Shown piece by piece: positions 13,101-25,685 of a stretch of DNA of 64,000 bases. Each line of letters starts with the position of its first letter. Positions within the stretch are counted from its first letter, which is position 1. The position numbers and the translations under genes were made by a program. The notes under the pieces were generated by a model, which had not been told where the DNA came from, made no database searches, and saw only the letters and a program-made list of their open reading frames with translations. The DNA is from Phoebastria nigripes (taxonomy: Eukaryota > Chordata > Aves > Procellariiformes > Diomedeidae), in assembly GCA_035582835.1 (NCBI GenBank), contig JAYKAV010002970.1, positions 62,001 to 126,000 of the forward strand, in the 5' to 3' direction.

Positions 13101-15006
13101 CCATTGAAATTACTGGCATCTAGAGCAATCTGACGCTTTTCACACTCAAAAGAAATATATAAGCCACTAAACATGAAGAATACCAGTTTTCATATTGTAC
13201 ATATGATACTTTATTGAGGTATCAAAGAAAAAGGTAAAGACTAGAAATGATGGTATGGAAATAAAGAAACCCTTTTTAATGTAAATAACACAAGTGACTC
13301 ATATCCTATCTAAAACAGATTACTATGTGGTTTAGAAAATTAAAATCAAAATACCTGAATCACTTTTTTTCCCCACACACACTTTTTTGCACCCATGACA
13401 AGAGACAGTGGAAAACAACTTTCATAAAATGTTCTCAATTTTCTTATTAAAACAAATTACTGTACAATTATTACATAAATTATTATACAATAATCCACAA
13501 ATAATCAACTTTATTGATAAGTCCTTTGATATCTGTCCACTGAATCTAATCTTGTTTAGTTGAGTTTGATCTACATAGGATGTAGAATCTCTAGATGATA
13601 GCAAAACTTAAGGGTAAGAGAGACCCCAAGAGAGATACTTTGTTCTTTACATAAGGTCACTGATTTCAAACACAATCCGTCTAGTTTTACCTACCTTTTT
13701 AAAGTTCTCTTCTTGACATTTTTCAGAAGACAGTGACTCACTTTCTTCAGGGTATTATTTAGTATATAAATGTTCTAATATTTTATATATAAATGTGTTC
13801 TATTAATGTACTAGAATCATTCATTAAAATCTCAAAAGCAAAATATGAATAAATTTTTGGTAGTGTAGCAGAGTACAATATAGGGAATGCTAGAGAAACA
13901 AAACTGTATTTTGAGTAAATGAAGTTTACTATCAACTTGTTTTGTTGGTCGGTTGTTTTTTTCCCAAAGGGAGATTCATAATCCCATCTCTCTAAGATGT
14001 GAACTGGAGGGATATACACATTTAGATGTGAGTTCCCCTGTCTGTGTGTGTATAATAAANCAAGATTTTCAGCTACTAGAAGCTTACAATTCATTCATTT
14101 GGTTGCTTAGCATTTTCGGAATTCAGGCCATCTCTTTAAATTCATAAATACAAATTTAGGATATTAATTGCAGACATTTATTTCTGAAACAATTAGAATT
14201 TTCTTAGATAAAGAAGGTAGGCAGTTGGGGATCATGTCCACTTATATTAGACATTTTGGTCCACTGTNTATACAGGAAAGGTAGTCCCCATTAGCTGGTC
14301 ATCTAATTAGCTGAATCTCTTTCACTGAGTTTATAGGGAACAAAATGACAAGACCAAGCTTTTTTTCTTCAGTGTGTTCAGCTGCTGTCTAAGAACAGCT
14401 GCCTCTAACAGAGGCAGGGCATGAGAGAGGAGGTGTGTCCAAGCATTTATACAATTTCTAGAGCATTTGTCTCAGAAGCAGAAATCTTACAATCTGAACT
14501 CTAGGCAGTCTGCACGTACGAACTCAAAGAATTATATCCAAGTCTATGCAGACTTGAAATCACCTCCCCGCCAGCAAAAGGGGTCTTGCCCATCATGCCA
14601 TGAAATACCCTGCAAGGAAACATTTTCTACCCTTCTGTTGGAGCTGAGCTATATCAGCCAAGAAAGCAAGCTAGTCAGCTAAAGACTAAATCTGTCCAGA
14701 AGGTAATGGGTGGAGCTTTAAGATTCTGCTCTTTGGTCTCAGAGTTAGTTTTATTTTTTCTGTTTTTAAATCTAGCAATAGCCTAATGTAAAATGCAGGT
14801 AGGGGAAGTAGAGCTATGTCCAAAACCTACGATCTGCTCCATTTGCTCCTGAGTCAGATTTCCTGTCGCTAGCTCCTCGTTTCATTCTGTAATTCTGATA
14901 CATCTGGCTATATAATCTCAAGAGGAAAGCTGGCATTAGTTTTGTCCAAGATATATCTTTATTTAGTCATACTGTCTTCAAATGTGGGTTTAACCTTTTC
15001 TATGCC
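10152..15006. other. AT-rich non-coding DNA, nothing firmly recognised
   Basis: No host exon or intact element recognised. It contains a perfect 10-bp hairpin at 10,494-10,521, homopolymer T runs (11,552-11,566, 11,955-11,964, 12,006-12,016) and an 8-bp hairpin near 14,399-14,417 (CTGCCTCT/AGAGGCAG). The phrase ACCCAGACCAGGC at about 10,432 also occurs at the start of the LTR at 24,969, which may be coincidence. Open frames at 10,179-10,376 and 13,783-14,094 have no recognisable features. Confidence 0.5.
15001..15006. repeat. Target-site duplication, left copy
   Basis: TATGCC, repeated exactly at 15,586-15,591 on the other side of the solo LTR. Confidence 0.8.
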
Positions 15007-15585
15007 TGTCCTGTTTTCGGCTGGGATAGAGTTAATTTTCTTCCTAGTAGCTGGTATAGTGCTGTGTTTTGGATTTATCATGAGAATAATGTGATAANAC
15101 ACTGATGTTTTAGTTGTTGCTAAGCAGTGTTTATACTAAGTCAAGGACTTTTCAGCTTCCCATACTCTGCCAGCGAGGAGGTGCTCAAGAAGCTGGGAGC
15201 GACTATAGCCAGGACAGCTGACCCAAACTGGCCAAAGGGATATACTATACCATATGACATCATGCTCAGTATATAAGCTAGGGGGAGTTGGCTGGGAGGC
15301 AGGGATCACTGCTCGGGGACTGGCTGGGNGCTGGTCAGTGGGTGGTGAGTGGTTGCATCTCTTGTTTTTCCTGAGTTGTATCTCTCTCTCTTTTTCTTAT
15401 TTTCCTTTTCATTACAATTTTTATTATTATTATTATAAATCTATTTCAATTATTAAACTGTTCTTATCTCAAACTATAAGTGTTCTCACTTTTACCCTTC
15501 CAATTCTCTCCCCCATTCCACTGTGGGGAGGAGTGAGTGAGTGGCTGTGTGGTGCTTAGTTGTCGGCTGGGGTTAAACCACAACA
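15007..15585 (+). mobile_element. Solo LTR of an avian endogenous retrovirus (subfamily A)
   Basis: A 579-bp element starting TGTCCTGTTTTCGGCTGG and ending GGTTAAACCACAACA, with TG...CA termini. A 6-bp direct repeat TATGCC flanks it at 15,001-15,006 and 15,586-15,591, as expected for a target-site duplication. Internal landmarks are a CRE-like TGACATCA at 15,255-15,262, a TATA box TATATAAG at 15,270-15,277, an ATT-repeat tract near 15,420-15,436 and a poly(A) signal ATTAAA at 15,452-15,457. No primer-binding site, gag, pol or env follows, so it is a solo LTR. Copies of the same family lie at 26,477, 39,498, 40,817 and 49,069. Confidence 0.9.
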
Positions 15586-15591
15586 TATGCC
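15586..15591. repeat. Target-site duplication, right copy
   Basis: TATGCC, the exact partner of 15,001-15,006. Confidence 0.8.
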
Positions 15592-16664
15592 TATCTTCCA
15601 ATCCCCACAAATCAGTACTCATTTATGTGAAAATTTTATTAGCATGCATGCAAAGTGGATGAAGGCACCTCACATTTCTTATCAATTTACTTTATAGTCA
15701 ATAAAAGACTCATGGACATGATGGTTATGACATCCCCCAGATGTGTAAAGGGAGCTGACCAGTCTTTCTCTCCCTGGCAAATTTAAAACCTCAAAGCAGG
15801 CTTTTCCTTCTACCACTCATCACTCAGTTCCAGAGAAGAGCCACTTGATCAGCTAGTGAAACGTTTGGGGGCGAATCATGCATCAAAACAGTCGGGGGAG
15901 GTGATTCAGTTGAGAAGTAATGAAGCTGTCTCCATGACTAAATAATTTTTTGTATCATTACAGCTGAAGGAGCAATGCTGGAAGGAAGGGGAAGGTAGTC
16001 CAAAAAAAACAGTACCAAAAAAAAAAAAAAAAAGAAAAAAAAAAGAAAAAAAAAAATTCTCAAACTAGCACTCAAACTGTGCAATAGTCTCCGAATGGGT
16101 GGGACTGTAATACACTCTGAATTTCTGTCAAATTTGTGACTTCAATTTTATGTGTTCAGTCCAAGAAATAACTTCACCTTCTTCAAGTGACTGCATGCAT
16201 TTTCCAGTAAATATATGGCTATATGTCAGAAAAAGATCCAGAAAACACAAAGAGACAGAGACTTGTGGACTAAAACTGCAGACTGTTTTTCAAGCATGTT
16301 CATAAAGTTTCCTTTTTTATGATCTGAACTTCTTCTGTGGGTTTCCCTGTAGGAAGAAGAGAGCAAATCCATTGCTTTCTGTGTACATCCCACTTAGATC
16401 TATACTTGAAGTTCATTCTTTAAGTATATGGCAATTTTAAGACAAGTTTACAATAAAACTTTAAAATGTTGTTGAGTATCAATCTTTTGGTGAAAAACAA
16501 TTGGAATTACATGGTTATTTTAGTAATTTATGTCTGGAATCAAGTATTTTAAGCCTTTTTTAAATATACCATCTTGTACTTCTGAAAAGGAAGTCTTCTT
16601 TATTGGTAGCTATATTTAGTGCTAGAAACTGGATTCCTAAGAAAAAAAATCTAGCATGAATTCT
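15592..16664. other. Non-coding DNA with an A-rich tract
   Basis: An A-rich run at about 16,001-16,058 is interrupted by single G or C bases. Around 15,850-15,980 the sequence is non-repetitive and could be conserved, but nothing identifies it. No gene is visible. Confidence 0.5.
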
Positions 16665-17072
16665 TGTAGCAGGTGTAGGTGCCCAGGTGTGCCTGGACAG
16701 ACATGGCCTGTTCCAACTGGCTCTAATGGACCCACCACAGGACACAACTGAGCTCCTCAGCCAAGATGGTGGTGCCACAGGGAAAATGTATTTAAGAAAG
16801 GACAAAATGCTGCATGGCAGTGAGGAGTGAGGANAAAATGTGAGAGAAGCAGCCCTGCGAGCACCAAGATGAGAGAAGAAAGAGGGGTAGGATGTGCTTC
16901 AAGTGCCAGAGCAGAGATTCTCNTGGATCCTGTGGACGACCCCATGCCAAAGTGTCTCTATCTTGACCCACAAGCTTTCTCATCCTATTTTATCTCCCTG
17001 TCCTGCTGAGGAGGAGGAGGGAGTGAGCATCTGGGTGGGAGTTTGGCTGTTTACAAAGGCTAACCCACCACA
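16665..17072 (+). mobile_element. Solo LTR of a second, unrelated ERV family
   Basis: A 408-bp segment starting TGTAGCAGGTG and ending CTAACCCACCACA, the kind of terminus seen in other avian ERV LTRs (...TCAACCCACCACA). Flanks ATTCT (16,660-16,664) and ATTCC (17,073-17,077) are a candidate 5-bp target duplication with one mismatch. A TATA-like GTATTTAAG lies at 16,789-16,797. There is no obvious similarity to the CTGGTTTTGG-type LTRs elsewhere in the window. The open frames crossing it are short and not retroviral genes. The left boundary is less certain than the right. Confidence 0.65.
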
Positions 17073-20000
17073 ATTCCTCATGTTTGTCCTTTGACACATT
17101 GATATAAAAAAGGAATACCTGCCATCCCTTATTTTTCTTTTACTTTGCTATTAAGTTTTAATTCATATAGGCATATTTTGGTACTTCCTTTTATGTTATT
17201 TACATTCATTTTCAAGTTATGATCCTTCTCCAATCTTAATTATAAATTGTATGTACATACAAATCCTTACAGTGTTAGATAAATGTAAATTGGAAACATT
17301 TAAACAGTTTTAGAACAGTTCTTGAAGGATCTGATAACCCTTATATTTCTAGGAAACTGACAGCACGGCACTAATTCTAAAACAAAACAGCTTTCCAGGC
17401 TCCTCTTTGTATAACTGTATATAAAGATATATTCATCTGAACTTAACAGACTAGAATTACTTTATTGCTTTCAAGTTGGTAATAATTGCACAAATTATCC
17501 CTGAGCTGAAAGCTGTACACTCACTATACAAACAACAGTATAATTCATACTTTGCTGAACAACACCACCCTCAAATTACATTTGTAACATCATAATATAC
17601 TGAAAGATCTATCTTATATCTAATTCCTATTCTAAGATTGTAGAAAAAAAAAATGTTTACCAGAAGGTGAAAAATAAGACTCCGCTTCCTATTCAGTTGA
17701 AACTCAAAGTATAAAGAAAGGGCTACCAGACTGATCAGTGAATGGAGAACCTTTCATGCAAAAAAAGGAGGTTAAACAAGGTAGGCTGAAAGCTAGTATG
17801 AACTCTTCAAGGGGACTGCTGTATAAACACTTCAAAGGAAGGGAACAGACACAGGGAAAAGAGGTTTTTTTTTTTCTTTTTTTTTTTTTTTGAAATTAAA
17901 TCCTTGAAAGTGCTTTTTTGAAACTTAAAATAACTTCTGTGAATTATTTTTTAAATGGCTGTCAGAGATACTGTCATTGGCCTTTTTTTTTTTTTTTTAA
18001 CTACAGAAGACAATGTCACCATGACATCAATCTGAGTATAGGAATCTGGAAAATCACAGAACTCTAACCACCAGAGTAGTGAGGTTCTGGAGTAGCTTTC
18101 CACTATAAATAAAATTAAAAGTAATACATATGAATAATAATTAGTATGTTATCTGGATGGTATATGAAAAGTTTTATATGAAAGAAGACGTCTGTTCAAG
18201 ATAACAAAGCTTGGACTCAAGGTTCAAAGGTTTCCTTCTTTTCAACTCCTTTTGGGTTTATAAATTTTTTTGAAAATTGGGCGTTCTTCATGTACACTGG
18301 CATGTGTTCAGTCCTAGTGAATAAGACACCCAAGAGAAGGGGTTCACAATCTGCCCTTAATTAATTTTTAAAACTGATTATTCCATCCTTAACAAAGGTT
18401 GTTCTCCATTCAATCTCAGATCAGTATGCAAATTGTATTACACTTTTTTTTTCTTTAAAACACAATGTCTTAATTTAGCTAAACGTCAAGAAAATAGATT
18501 TATTCTCCTGGAAGGAAGATGGATAATTAAATCTTCCATGAAAATGATTAAGTTTTATTGAAAAAAAAAAAAAATCTAGTGAGAAACATTTAATTGTAAT
18601 TGACTGAAGGAGTGCTGCATTAAGAGAATATAGATCAAAACATTTGGCATGCACAACTAAGATGGGCCAAAGCAGAAAAATCTTGTACTTAGATAAGAGG
18701 TAGACACCCACACAGAATAAGTCACCTCTACTCTGTTGTGTGTCTTCAAGCGCATGACAGGAAATATCACTAGGAATGACACTGCAAAATCACCATGCCC
18801 CTATAATTCCAGTTTTCACNTGAGGTGTGGCTTCTATTACCACTTCCCTTAAAACAGGTCTAAAAACAGCAGAAGAAAAAAACATAAAAAATATTATTGT
18901 CATGATTTCATTTATAACTCCTATTAAAATGCCCCTCTGTTTCTATGGCATAGTAATAATATACTGAGTCTCCTACACTCATTTTTATCCCCTTCTTTGC
19001 CTTTGCTGTTGGGCAGTGTCAGGCTACTGCTGCTCTGGGAATTAACTTACAAAGGCTGCTTTATTGCTCTTCACTGAACACCTTCCCACAGGGACCTTTA
19101 GTGTCACCTCAGTAATGCAACTAGCTGCCTCCAGTCCAGTGCCTGGAATCCAACATTTATTTTTACCTTTGATTGGATTTCATTTTCTCATGATGTCAGA
19201 AAACATTTGCAAAAGCTTGTCTTGAATTCTAATTTTTATAATGTTGCATATTCTGACTGGCATCAGTTGAAGTTTTGGTGATGGGGAAGAAGCAAAGAGA
19301 GGAAGTCTCTGCAGAAAAAATAAAATTAAAAAAAAGAGATACTGATGTGTTCTCAAAAACCCACTATGTTTACTTTTAAATTCAACATGTATTTAGTTAA
19401 AGTAATAGCGTGCAGACTGGTTCTAAATAAAGCAACAACTTATAATGCCCAAGGCAAAAAGCATATCAGTTCCCTCATTATTGCACATTGAGAGGGAAGC
19501 AGAGCTAAGTAAGGGGAGCATAGAGGGATCCTTTTTAATTTAATTCTGAGTACAATCTGTATCAATTTTAAACCATTAAATTTAAACAACAGACATGGGA
19601 ACCCAGCATTGGATTGAAAATGGGTATTTATTCCGTAATACAGATAGGCATGCATATTCTTAGACAAGTTTTTGGATCAGTTGCAACTAGTCTCTTGATC
19701 ATGCCAGAAGTCAGATACTGGATTTGGTTTTGATTTGGATACTGATATTTACACAAATCTACATTTTGAATTAAAGATGACAAAATACTTCTATTTATCA
19801 TGCAAGCTATTAATTTGAGACTCATTAATGGAAGATGCTTCACTGTAGAAGGAAGCTAGATCAATCTTGGCAAGACTGAGTCAGGAGAGGTAAAGGCTTT
19901 GTGACCTTACAGTGTTGTTTGTTTTGGGTTTTTCCCCCCTCTTTGGGTCGTTTGTTTGCTATATTTGGATTCATCTGATTTCAATCACTTTTTTATGGGA

Positions 20001-20579
20001 CTACATTGCATTGCACAGGGTAACCGATGTCTGTACACGTATTATTCACTCCCAGTGGTCCATAGAAGTTAGTGACCATTAAAGAAATACTTCACTGCAA
20101 CATTGACTTCATCCTGGCATTTCTGATATTTAGAATATGGGAAGCAGCACTGCACTTTTGTGCCTGAAGAGGGATCAGATTTTTTCTCCCTTCCTCAGTT
20201 TGAAGGCACCTTAATATGGCCATAACTTCAGTAAGACTGTGGCAGCTGCACAGTCACTTTCCCTATTCCAATGTCCTTTGTTTCAGAGGGGCAAATCAGC
20301 AAATGTTTTCATAGCTTTTTCGGACCTGCTCCATTCTACTCTAAACACTAAGATTCAGGGCTTTCCTTACCTTTTCCATAACCTTTACCCACTCTGTTTC
20401 CAGGTATGTGATACAGAGAATCATGCAATGTCCTGGTTTTCTCTCCATTAGCTACAACTGAAATGAGAATTAAAGGGGCAGGGGAATGATATTCATTCTT
20501 CCACATGTCCAAGTCAAGGCAGAGACAAGTTAAGCATCTTTTTATATTCAGAAGAATACTCCCAGAGTAAGCTCTTACT
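17073..20579. other. AT-rich non-coding DNA, nothing recognised
   Basis: T-rich runs at 17,865-17,892 and 17,982-17,998 and an A run at 18,561-18,574 are present. Open frames here (for example 18,475-18,711 and 19,440-19,667, both minus) show no domain or compositional support. Confidence 0.55.
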
Positions 20580-20880
20580 TCTAGTACACCCAAGGGTAGA
20601 ATTCATCTCACTTAAATTTAAACACCTATTGTATGGAGACTGTGTGTTATCTTGATATGTAGCCTCCTCTTACAGTTAATGAAGAGGAACAGGCACTTTT
20701 GGGGTGCAGTTCATCTCATTCAAAAGTAGTTGACTAAAATAGGACAGATAAACCATGCCTTAGAGTAACCTATTTCTTTGTGTCTTTATTTTTGACTATA
20801 AAAAAGTTTAAATTACTATCTCAGATGAGGACTTCTACATCTAAATAATTCCAGTGTTAGGGTAGATGAAACTCACCTTC
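20580..20880. repeat. Putative ancient interspersed repeat fragment
   Basis: Shares an exact 16-bp word, GAATTCATCTCACTTA (20,599-20,614), with 57,195-57,210. It also has a related internal phrase, GTTCATCTCATTC, near 20,708. The neighbouring texture (short phrases about GTAGATGA, ACATCTAAAT) is similar in both places. I cannot name the family. Confidence 0.35.
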
Positions 20881-21599
20881 ATTCTTTTGATCATACTTTT
20901 CTTCACTGAAGCCAAAAGGAAATTTGTCTTAATTTGTCAAATGTATAAATATTGCATCCTTGTGTTTCAGTGAGACGTAGTTCACATGTCTTTCCATAAT
21001 GAAATGGTACTTACCTAGTAATGGGTTTTGTTAAGCACATAGTTATTGACCATTTTGGTGTTTGACAAAAACAAAACCAATATATTTACCCTTTTTTTCT
21101 GTTGTCCTTAATGTAGACACTACAACAACATAGCCCTACTCTACAAATCTATTTTAGAATTTTTCATTCCATTTGTGGTAACAACAGTTGAACAGTATAC
21201 AGGAATGTCTATTATTCTGTTTTAGTACAGGCAAAAATGCCTGTCTTTTATATTTAGCCTGGAAAGTGTTGCTGTGGAGTTACAGCACAATATAAAAAAA
21301 GGAATAATTTACAGAGGTTTTGTTCCTGTGTGGTAAAGAACACGTCACTTCAGCCCCTGATATATGCAAAGGTCTAAAAGGTCACTTCTTTCCTTATACA
21401 TGCAAGTTCCTCACAAAACTAACATTTTTTCTGAATTCCATTAGCCTTTTTATCAAAGGCCTGCAGGTGTTTTGATGTATTCAACAAAAGATCTATTTAG
21501 CAGGCATAGTGGCTGCAAACGTTAGGAGGGATTGAGAACAAAATTACTGAAGACGCGCTTCAATGCATCCCTTTGCTTCAATATATTCAATGCTTAACT
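20881..21599. other. AT-rich non-coding DNA, nothing recognised
   Basis: No recognisable element or motif beyond AT-rich single-copy-looking sequence. Confidence 0.5.
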
Positions 21600-22330
21600 G
21601 TGTATATGTTGTTTTTTCAATCCACAGATGTCTTAATTAACACCTAATGGATCTTTCATGTTACATGGAAACCTCACATATGCTTGTTGTACAATTTTAT
21701 TTGCATAATAATGCATGAATTCATTTTACATTAACCTCAGCAATAACCAAAATGTGATTGCTCATTTCCATTAAGTCAAACCGCCTTGTTGCTAAAGAAT
21801 TCTAATGCTACAGACTTATTTTATATGATTTATTAATGAGCTATTTATAGTACCAGGGGTGTTCTTAGGAGCAGTTTTCCCAGCCTATGAAGCTGGGTCA
21901 GCCTGATATTAATGTAATGTTTGTGATTTACTCAGCAAACAACATAACTTTTCTGAGCAGCATTATCAAGTTACATATTTATGCAAAATCTCAAGACATC
22001 TAAACTCATCATTTTCCCCCCTGATTGCTTTCCAGAACACATCAAATAGATTTAGTATACATGAGGAGCACATATTATCAAGTACTCCATAAAGATCAAT
22101 AACTGAAACATGCCTATTTAGAGCCATCTCTTCCTCTCAGGCTCATATAAATCTGCCTATTACAGTGGAGTTCTTTCTAATTAACTCCTAAGAAGAATCA
22201 AAACCTTAATGTACACATTAAAAAGGAATGCAGTAGTAATGAATAGTCTGTGATCTGTTTAAGCTCTGGCTATTAACTTCACTGCAAAATCATGGATATA
22301 CTCACTTATGTGAGGTGTACACACGTAAAA
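21600..22330. promoter_or_regulatory. Candidate conserved non-coding element (unproven)
   Basis: A repeat-free stretch dense in words used by developmental transcription factors. It has a perfect POU octamer ATTTGCAT at 21,699-21,706, followed by ATAATGCATGAATTCATT, and homeodomain-type cores TTAATTAA near 21,634, ATTAATGAG near 21,830 and CTAATTAACTCC near 22,180. AT-rich DNA yields some of these by chance. Without cross-species alignment this is only a candidate. Confidence 0.25.
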
Positions 22331-24294
22331 AATAATAGCCAATACAGATTTGCAGTGAAAAAGAAGGATTTGGGGCTGTGAAGATAGTGCAAAAATGACA
22401 AATTATGATTTATTTAAAATATAATTTGTTCAAGTTTAAAACAACTTTTATAAATGCGAGTAGCATGTGTTAGGACTCAGTTCTATGTTCTACCAAGTTT
22501 CTCTTTGACAACATTTTTGAAACACAAGATATAAGTGATAGGACTTCATACATTTAATGGCTAAAAGGACTGGGTAATAAAAAATTAGTTTGATTTTTCT
22601 AATAACAGACAGCTTTCCTGGAATAAGTGTAACAGGTTTTTGTTTGAAATAGAGAACATCTACTGGACATGGAGCTTATGCCATGTTTCTTCACAATCTG
22701 CTATAATGACTAATTATGCAGTTTAAAAATCTACAACTATTGTAGTTCATTTTTGTTTCTTTAATTTTCTTCTGCTTCAGCTGCCATCACTGGTTCTGGT
22801 TATGCTTTCTCTGCTACATTAAAAGCCTTCTTGTATCAGATATCATCTTCCTCAAATAATATGCTTAGGTCATATTTTCATTTGCTTTTAAAATAATATA
22901 TATATTTATGTCACATTTTTGTTGTTTCCAACACCAGCATTTTAAAAACTTGTCTAGATTACCTTAAAAGTCTAACAAGGAAGTTAGAGATCNCTGTGGA
23001 AACAATAGTGACAAAAATATCATACAGAACAATAAGGGAAGTCATTTGGCTCAGAAGAAACTGAATTTGAGATTTTAAGCTGTTTGTAGAATGGGTCAGA
23101 CTTCTCCTCAAAAATGTTTTTTTAAAAGAAANTATTTCTTTTATACTTCTTAGCAAAAGAAGTAAGAGATTTGATTTTCAAATTATTTGATTTGTAAACA
23201 TTTTCATGGTATTTCGTAGGTGGTATGTTTATATCTGATTCTTGAGCCCTATATTATCTGTCTAGTTGGATTATGTTTCCTAGAATTACTATTAATCTTG
23301 ACAGAGCTTGAGAGGACATGATGCTAAATGCTTATGCGGAAAATGTGTGGAAACAAAAGTTTGGAACACAAAGGGGCTTCATTCAGGTGGTCACACATAG
23401 GTGTTTAAAGCTATTTAAGATGATGACTTTCCTCTGCTCTCCAGATGGATATTCGTATTCTGTTGATTTTGTGTGGTACCTTCTAATCCCACATGAAATC
23501 TCAGATTCATCTGAAATGGATTTGATACCTATATGTGGCTAACCAAAGTGTTGAACTTCTAGATGGCTGTAGATTGATAAGAAGATTCCAAATACCTTTG
23601 ATACATAATGCAGTATTTTGTATTTCATAGACTAGAAATCTTAGAAAGTAAGATGAGACTCTAAATGTGAATTTGACAGCATTCTAATATGAAGAAAACA
23701 TTGCTTAGAGTAGTTATTAATATGCTACATCCTCTCAAATTTTAATATTAAACACTGGGAAAACTACTGTGAATTACTGTGCTTTGAAAGTGAGTCAACA
23801 GACTAGTAACAATAAAAAATACATCAGAAACTCACCTTTGTACATTGTCATTTGGTCTTTAGTGTTTATGATAATAGCTTTTAATTATGCTTCAAGGTAT
23901 TTCACATGAAGAGTCAAGTACTAGTAATAAGAAGCCTTGCTTGCTGTGTTTGTTATTAATTCTTTGCTGATTTGAAGGGTGACATTATACAGGTTTGTCA
24001 GATTTTAAAAGACATGGATTAATATTGCCTTCATGAAGAAAACAGGTTTGTTNGTTTGTTTTCAACATGATAATGGAATGCTCCATTATACAGAGAATTT
24101 CAGAAAACTAAATTATTCTTCTGAGGAGAANCACATAAGAATCCAATCTATAGATACAGGACAGAGGAAAAAAACTCAGATTGTCCCATTCCCTATTATG
24201 AGTGTGCATAAAGGGTGGAAAAGGGTAGGAATTAAGATCTGGATCATTTTGAGTGTTTTGGATAAAAGGCTTCATTCTAATACATCACTGTCTT
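22331..24294. other. AT-rich non-coding DNA, nothing recognised
   Basis: No element termini, tandem arrays or coding motifs recognised. Several single Ns occur. Confidence 0.5.
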
Positions 24295-24359
24295 CATAGA
24301 ATCATAAAATCATAGAATCATAGAATTGTTTAGGTTGGAAAAGACTTTAAGATCATCAA
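24295..24359 (-). repeat. CR1 3' tail and terminal octamer repeat
   Basis: On the forward strand CATAGAATCATAAAATCATAGAATCATAG precedes ATTGTTTAGGTTGGAAAAG. On the minus strand this reads as the CR1 3' tail ending in ATTCTATG-type octamers (about three to four units, one diverged). The octamers are the reverse-transcription priming site for CR1. Confidence 0.92.
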
Positions 24360-24968
24360 GTCCAACTGTTAACCTAGCACTGCCAAGTCCACCACTAAAC
24401 CATGTCCCCAAGCACCACATCTACACGTCCTTTAAATACCTCCAGGGATGGTGACTCCACCACTTCCCTGGGCAGCCTGTTCCAATGCTTGACAACCCTT
24501 TTGGTGAAGGAGTTTTTCGTAATCTCCAATCTAAACCTCCCCTGNCACAACTTGAGGCCATTTCCTTTTGTCCTATCACTTGTTACTTGGGAGACCAACA
24601 CCCACCTCGCTACAGCCTCCTTTCATGTAGAGAGCGATAAGGTCTCCCTTCAGCCTCCTTTTCTCCAGGCTAAACAACCTCAGTTCCCTCAGCNGCTCCT
24701 CATAAGACTTGTGCTCTAGACCTTTCACCAGCTTCGTTGCTCTTCTTTGGACACACTCCAGCACCTCAATGTCTTTCTTGTAGTGCGGGGCCCAAAACTG
24801 AACACAGTATTCAAGGTGCGGCCTCACCAGTGCTGAGTACAGAGGGAAGATCACTTCCCTANTCCTGCTGGCCGCACTATTTCTGATACAGGCCAGGATG
24901 CCGTTGGCCTTCTTGGCCACCTGGGCATATTGCTGGCTCATATTCAGCNGGCTGTTGACCAACATAAA
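24360..24968 (-). pseudogene. CR1 ORF2 C-terminal region, broken
   Basis: The frame from 24,965 carries [69 protein letters not shown] and [17 protein letters not shown], the conserved C-terminal part of CR1 ORF2. At about 24,620 a short deletion or frameshift replaces the usual YNYLKGG phrase. The family sequence resumes in the frame at 24,395-24,601 ([15 protein letters not shown] ... [22 protein letters not shown]). It ends shortly before the CR1 3' untranslated tail. Confidence 0.88.
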
Positions 24969-25685
24969 TGTTACGACCCAGACCAGGCAAAATGGAGGGC
25001 GGGGTCGTAGAGGTTTCGAAATTCCCTCGGGCTAAATTAAAGTGAAAGGACACCAAATGATCGGTTAAATGTTTTGTTTAAGGTAGAAGCAACCTGAACT
25101 TGGAAAGCGTAACAATAAACAACCTGAACTTAGCTTGCATGACAATAAGTAACCCCTAACGGTAGGCAACGTGGGTTCTATTGAAACATTTAGGAGAAGA
25201 AGAAGAGGAAAGAGAGGAAAAGAAAAAGGAGAGAGAGAAAAAGGAATAGAGAGATATCACCACCCTTGGATCCCGTGATGACGACGCATGTGGCAACCCT
25301 CCGGTGGTGGGTGTGCATGCGCCTCTTGCGTTGGTGTCCTTTTATAGTTTTGTTTCCTGCCTCTAAGTCGCGCCAGTCACACCCCTCAAGGACTTACATA
25401 ACTCCCGATCCTCTGCGCAGGTGCCATTGTCGGGGTGGTCACGAGGGGTCTTTCGGGTGGTCTTTGGGTGGTCGCGAGCTCCTTCCTCAGATAAACTCTG
25501 TATGATCTTTTGCCAGATACGATGAGTCATCCTTACTTGGCAGAACTCAGAACTGCTCATCCTCCAGTACGCCCTCCAGGTCCTGTGTTAATCGTCTTCT
25601 CACTTACGTTAATCGTTGCTATACAGAACTTGCTTTGCCATAACGTTTGAGACATCAACTTCACATTAACTCTTTCAGTCTCTCA
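24969..25685 (-). mobile_element. CpG-rich LTR inserted in the CR1
   Basis: A block of about 717 bp that interrupts the CR1 between GACCAACA (24,957-24,964) and CCCCAGGTCC (25,691-25,700), which are adjacent in CR1. Its ends are TGTTACGACCC on the left and CTCTCA on the right, so TG...CA termini in either reading. On the minus strand a TATA box (CTATAAAAGG, forward CCTTTTATAG near 25,338-25,347) is well placed for an LTR. Flanks CATAAA (24,963-24,968) and CACAAC (25,686-25,691) may be a decayed 6-bp target duplication (4 of 6). Roughly 25-30 CpG dinucleotides remain, unlike the surrounding DNA, which suggests a fairly recent insertion. No internal viral genes are present. The ERV class is not determined. 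Confidence 0.75.

Noticed and set aside
15254..15559. 101-codon open frame
   Set aside because: It lies wholly inside a solo LTR and matches no retroviral protein.
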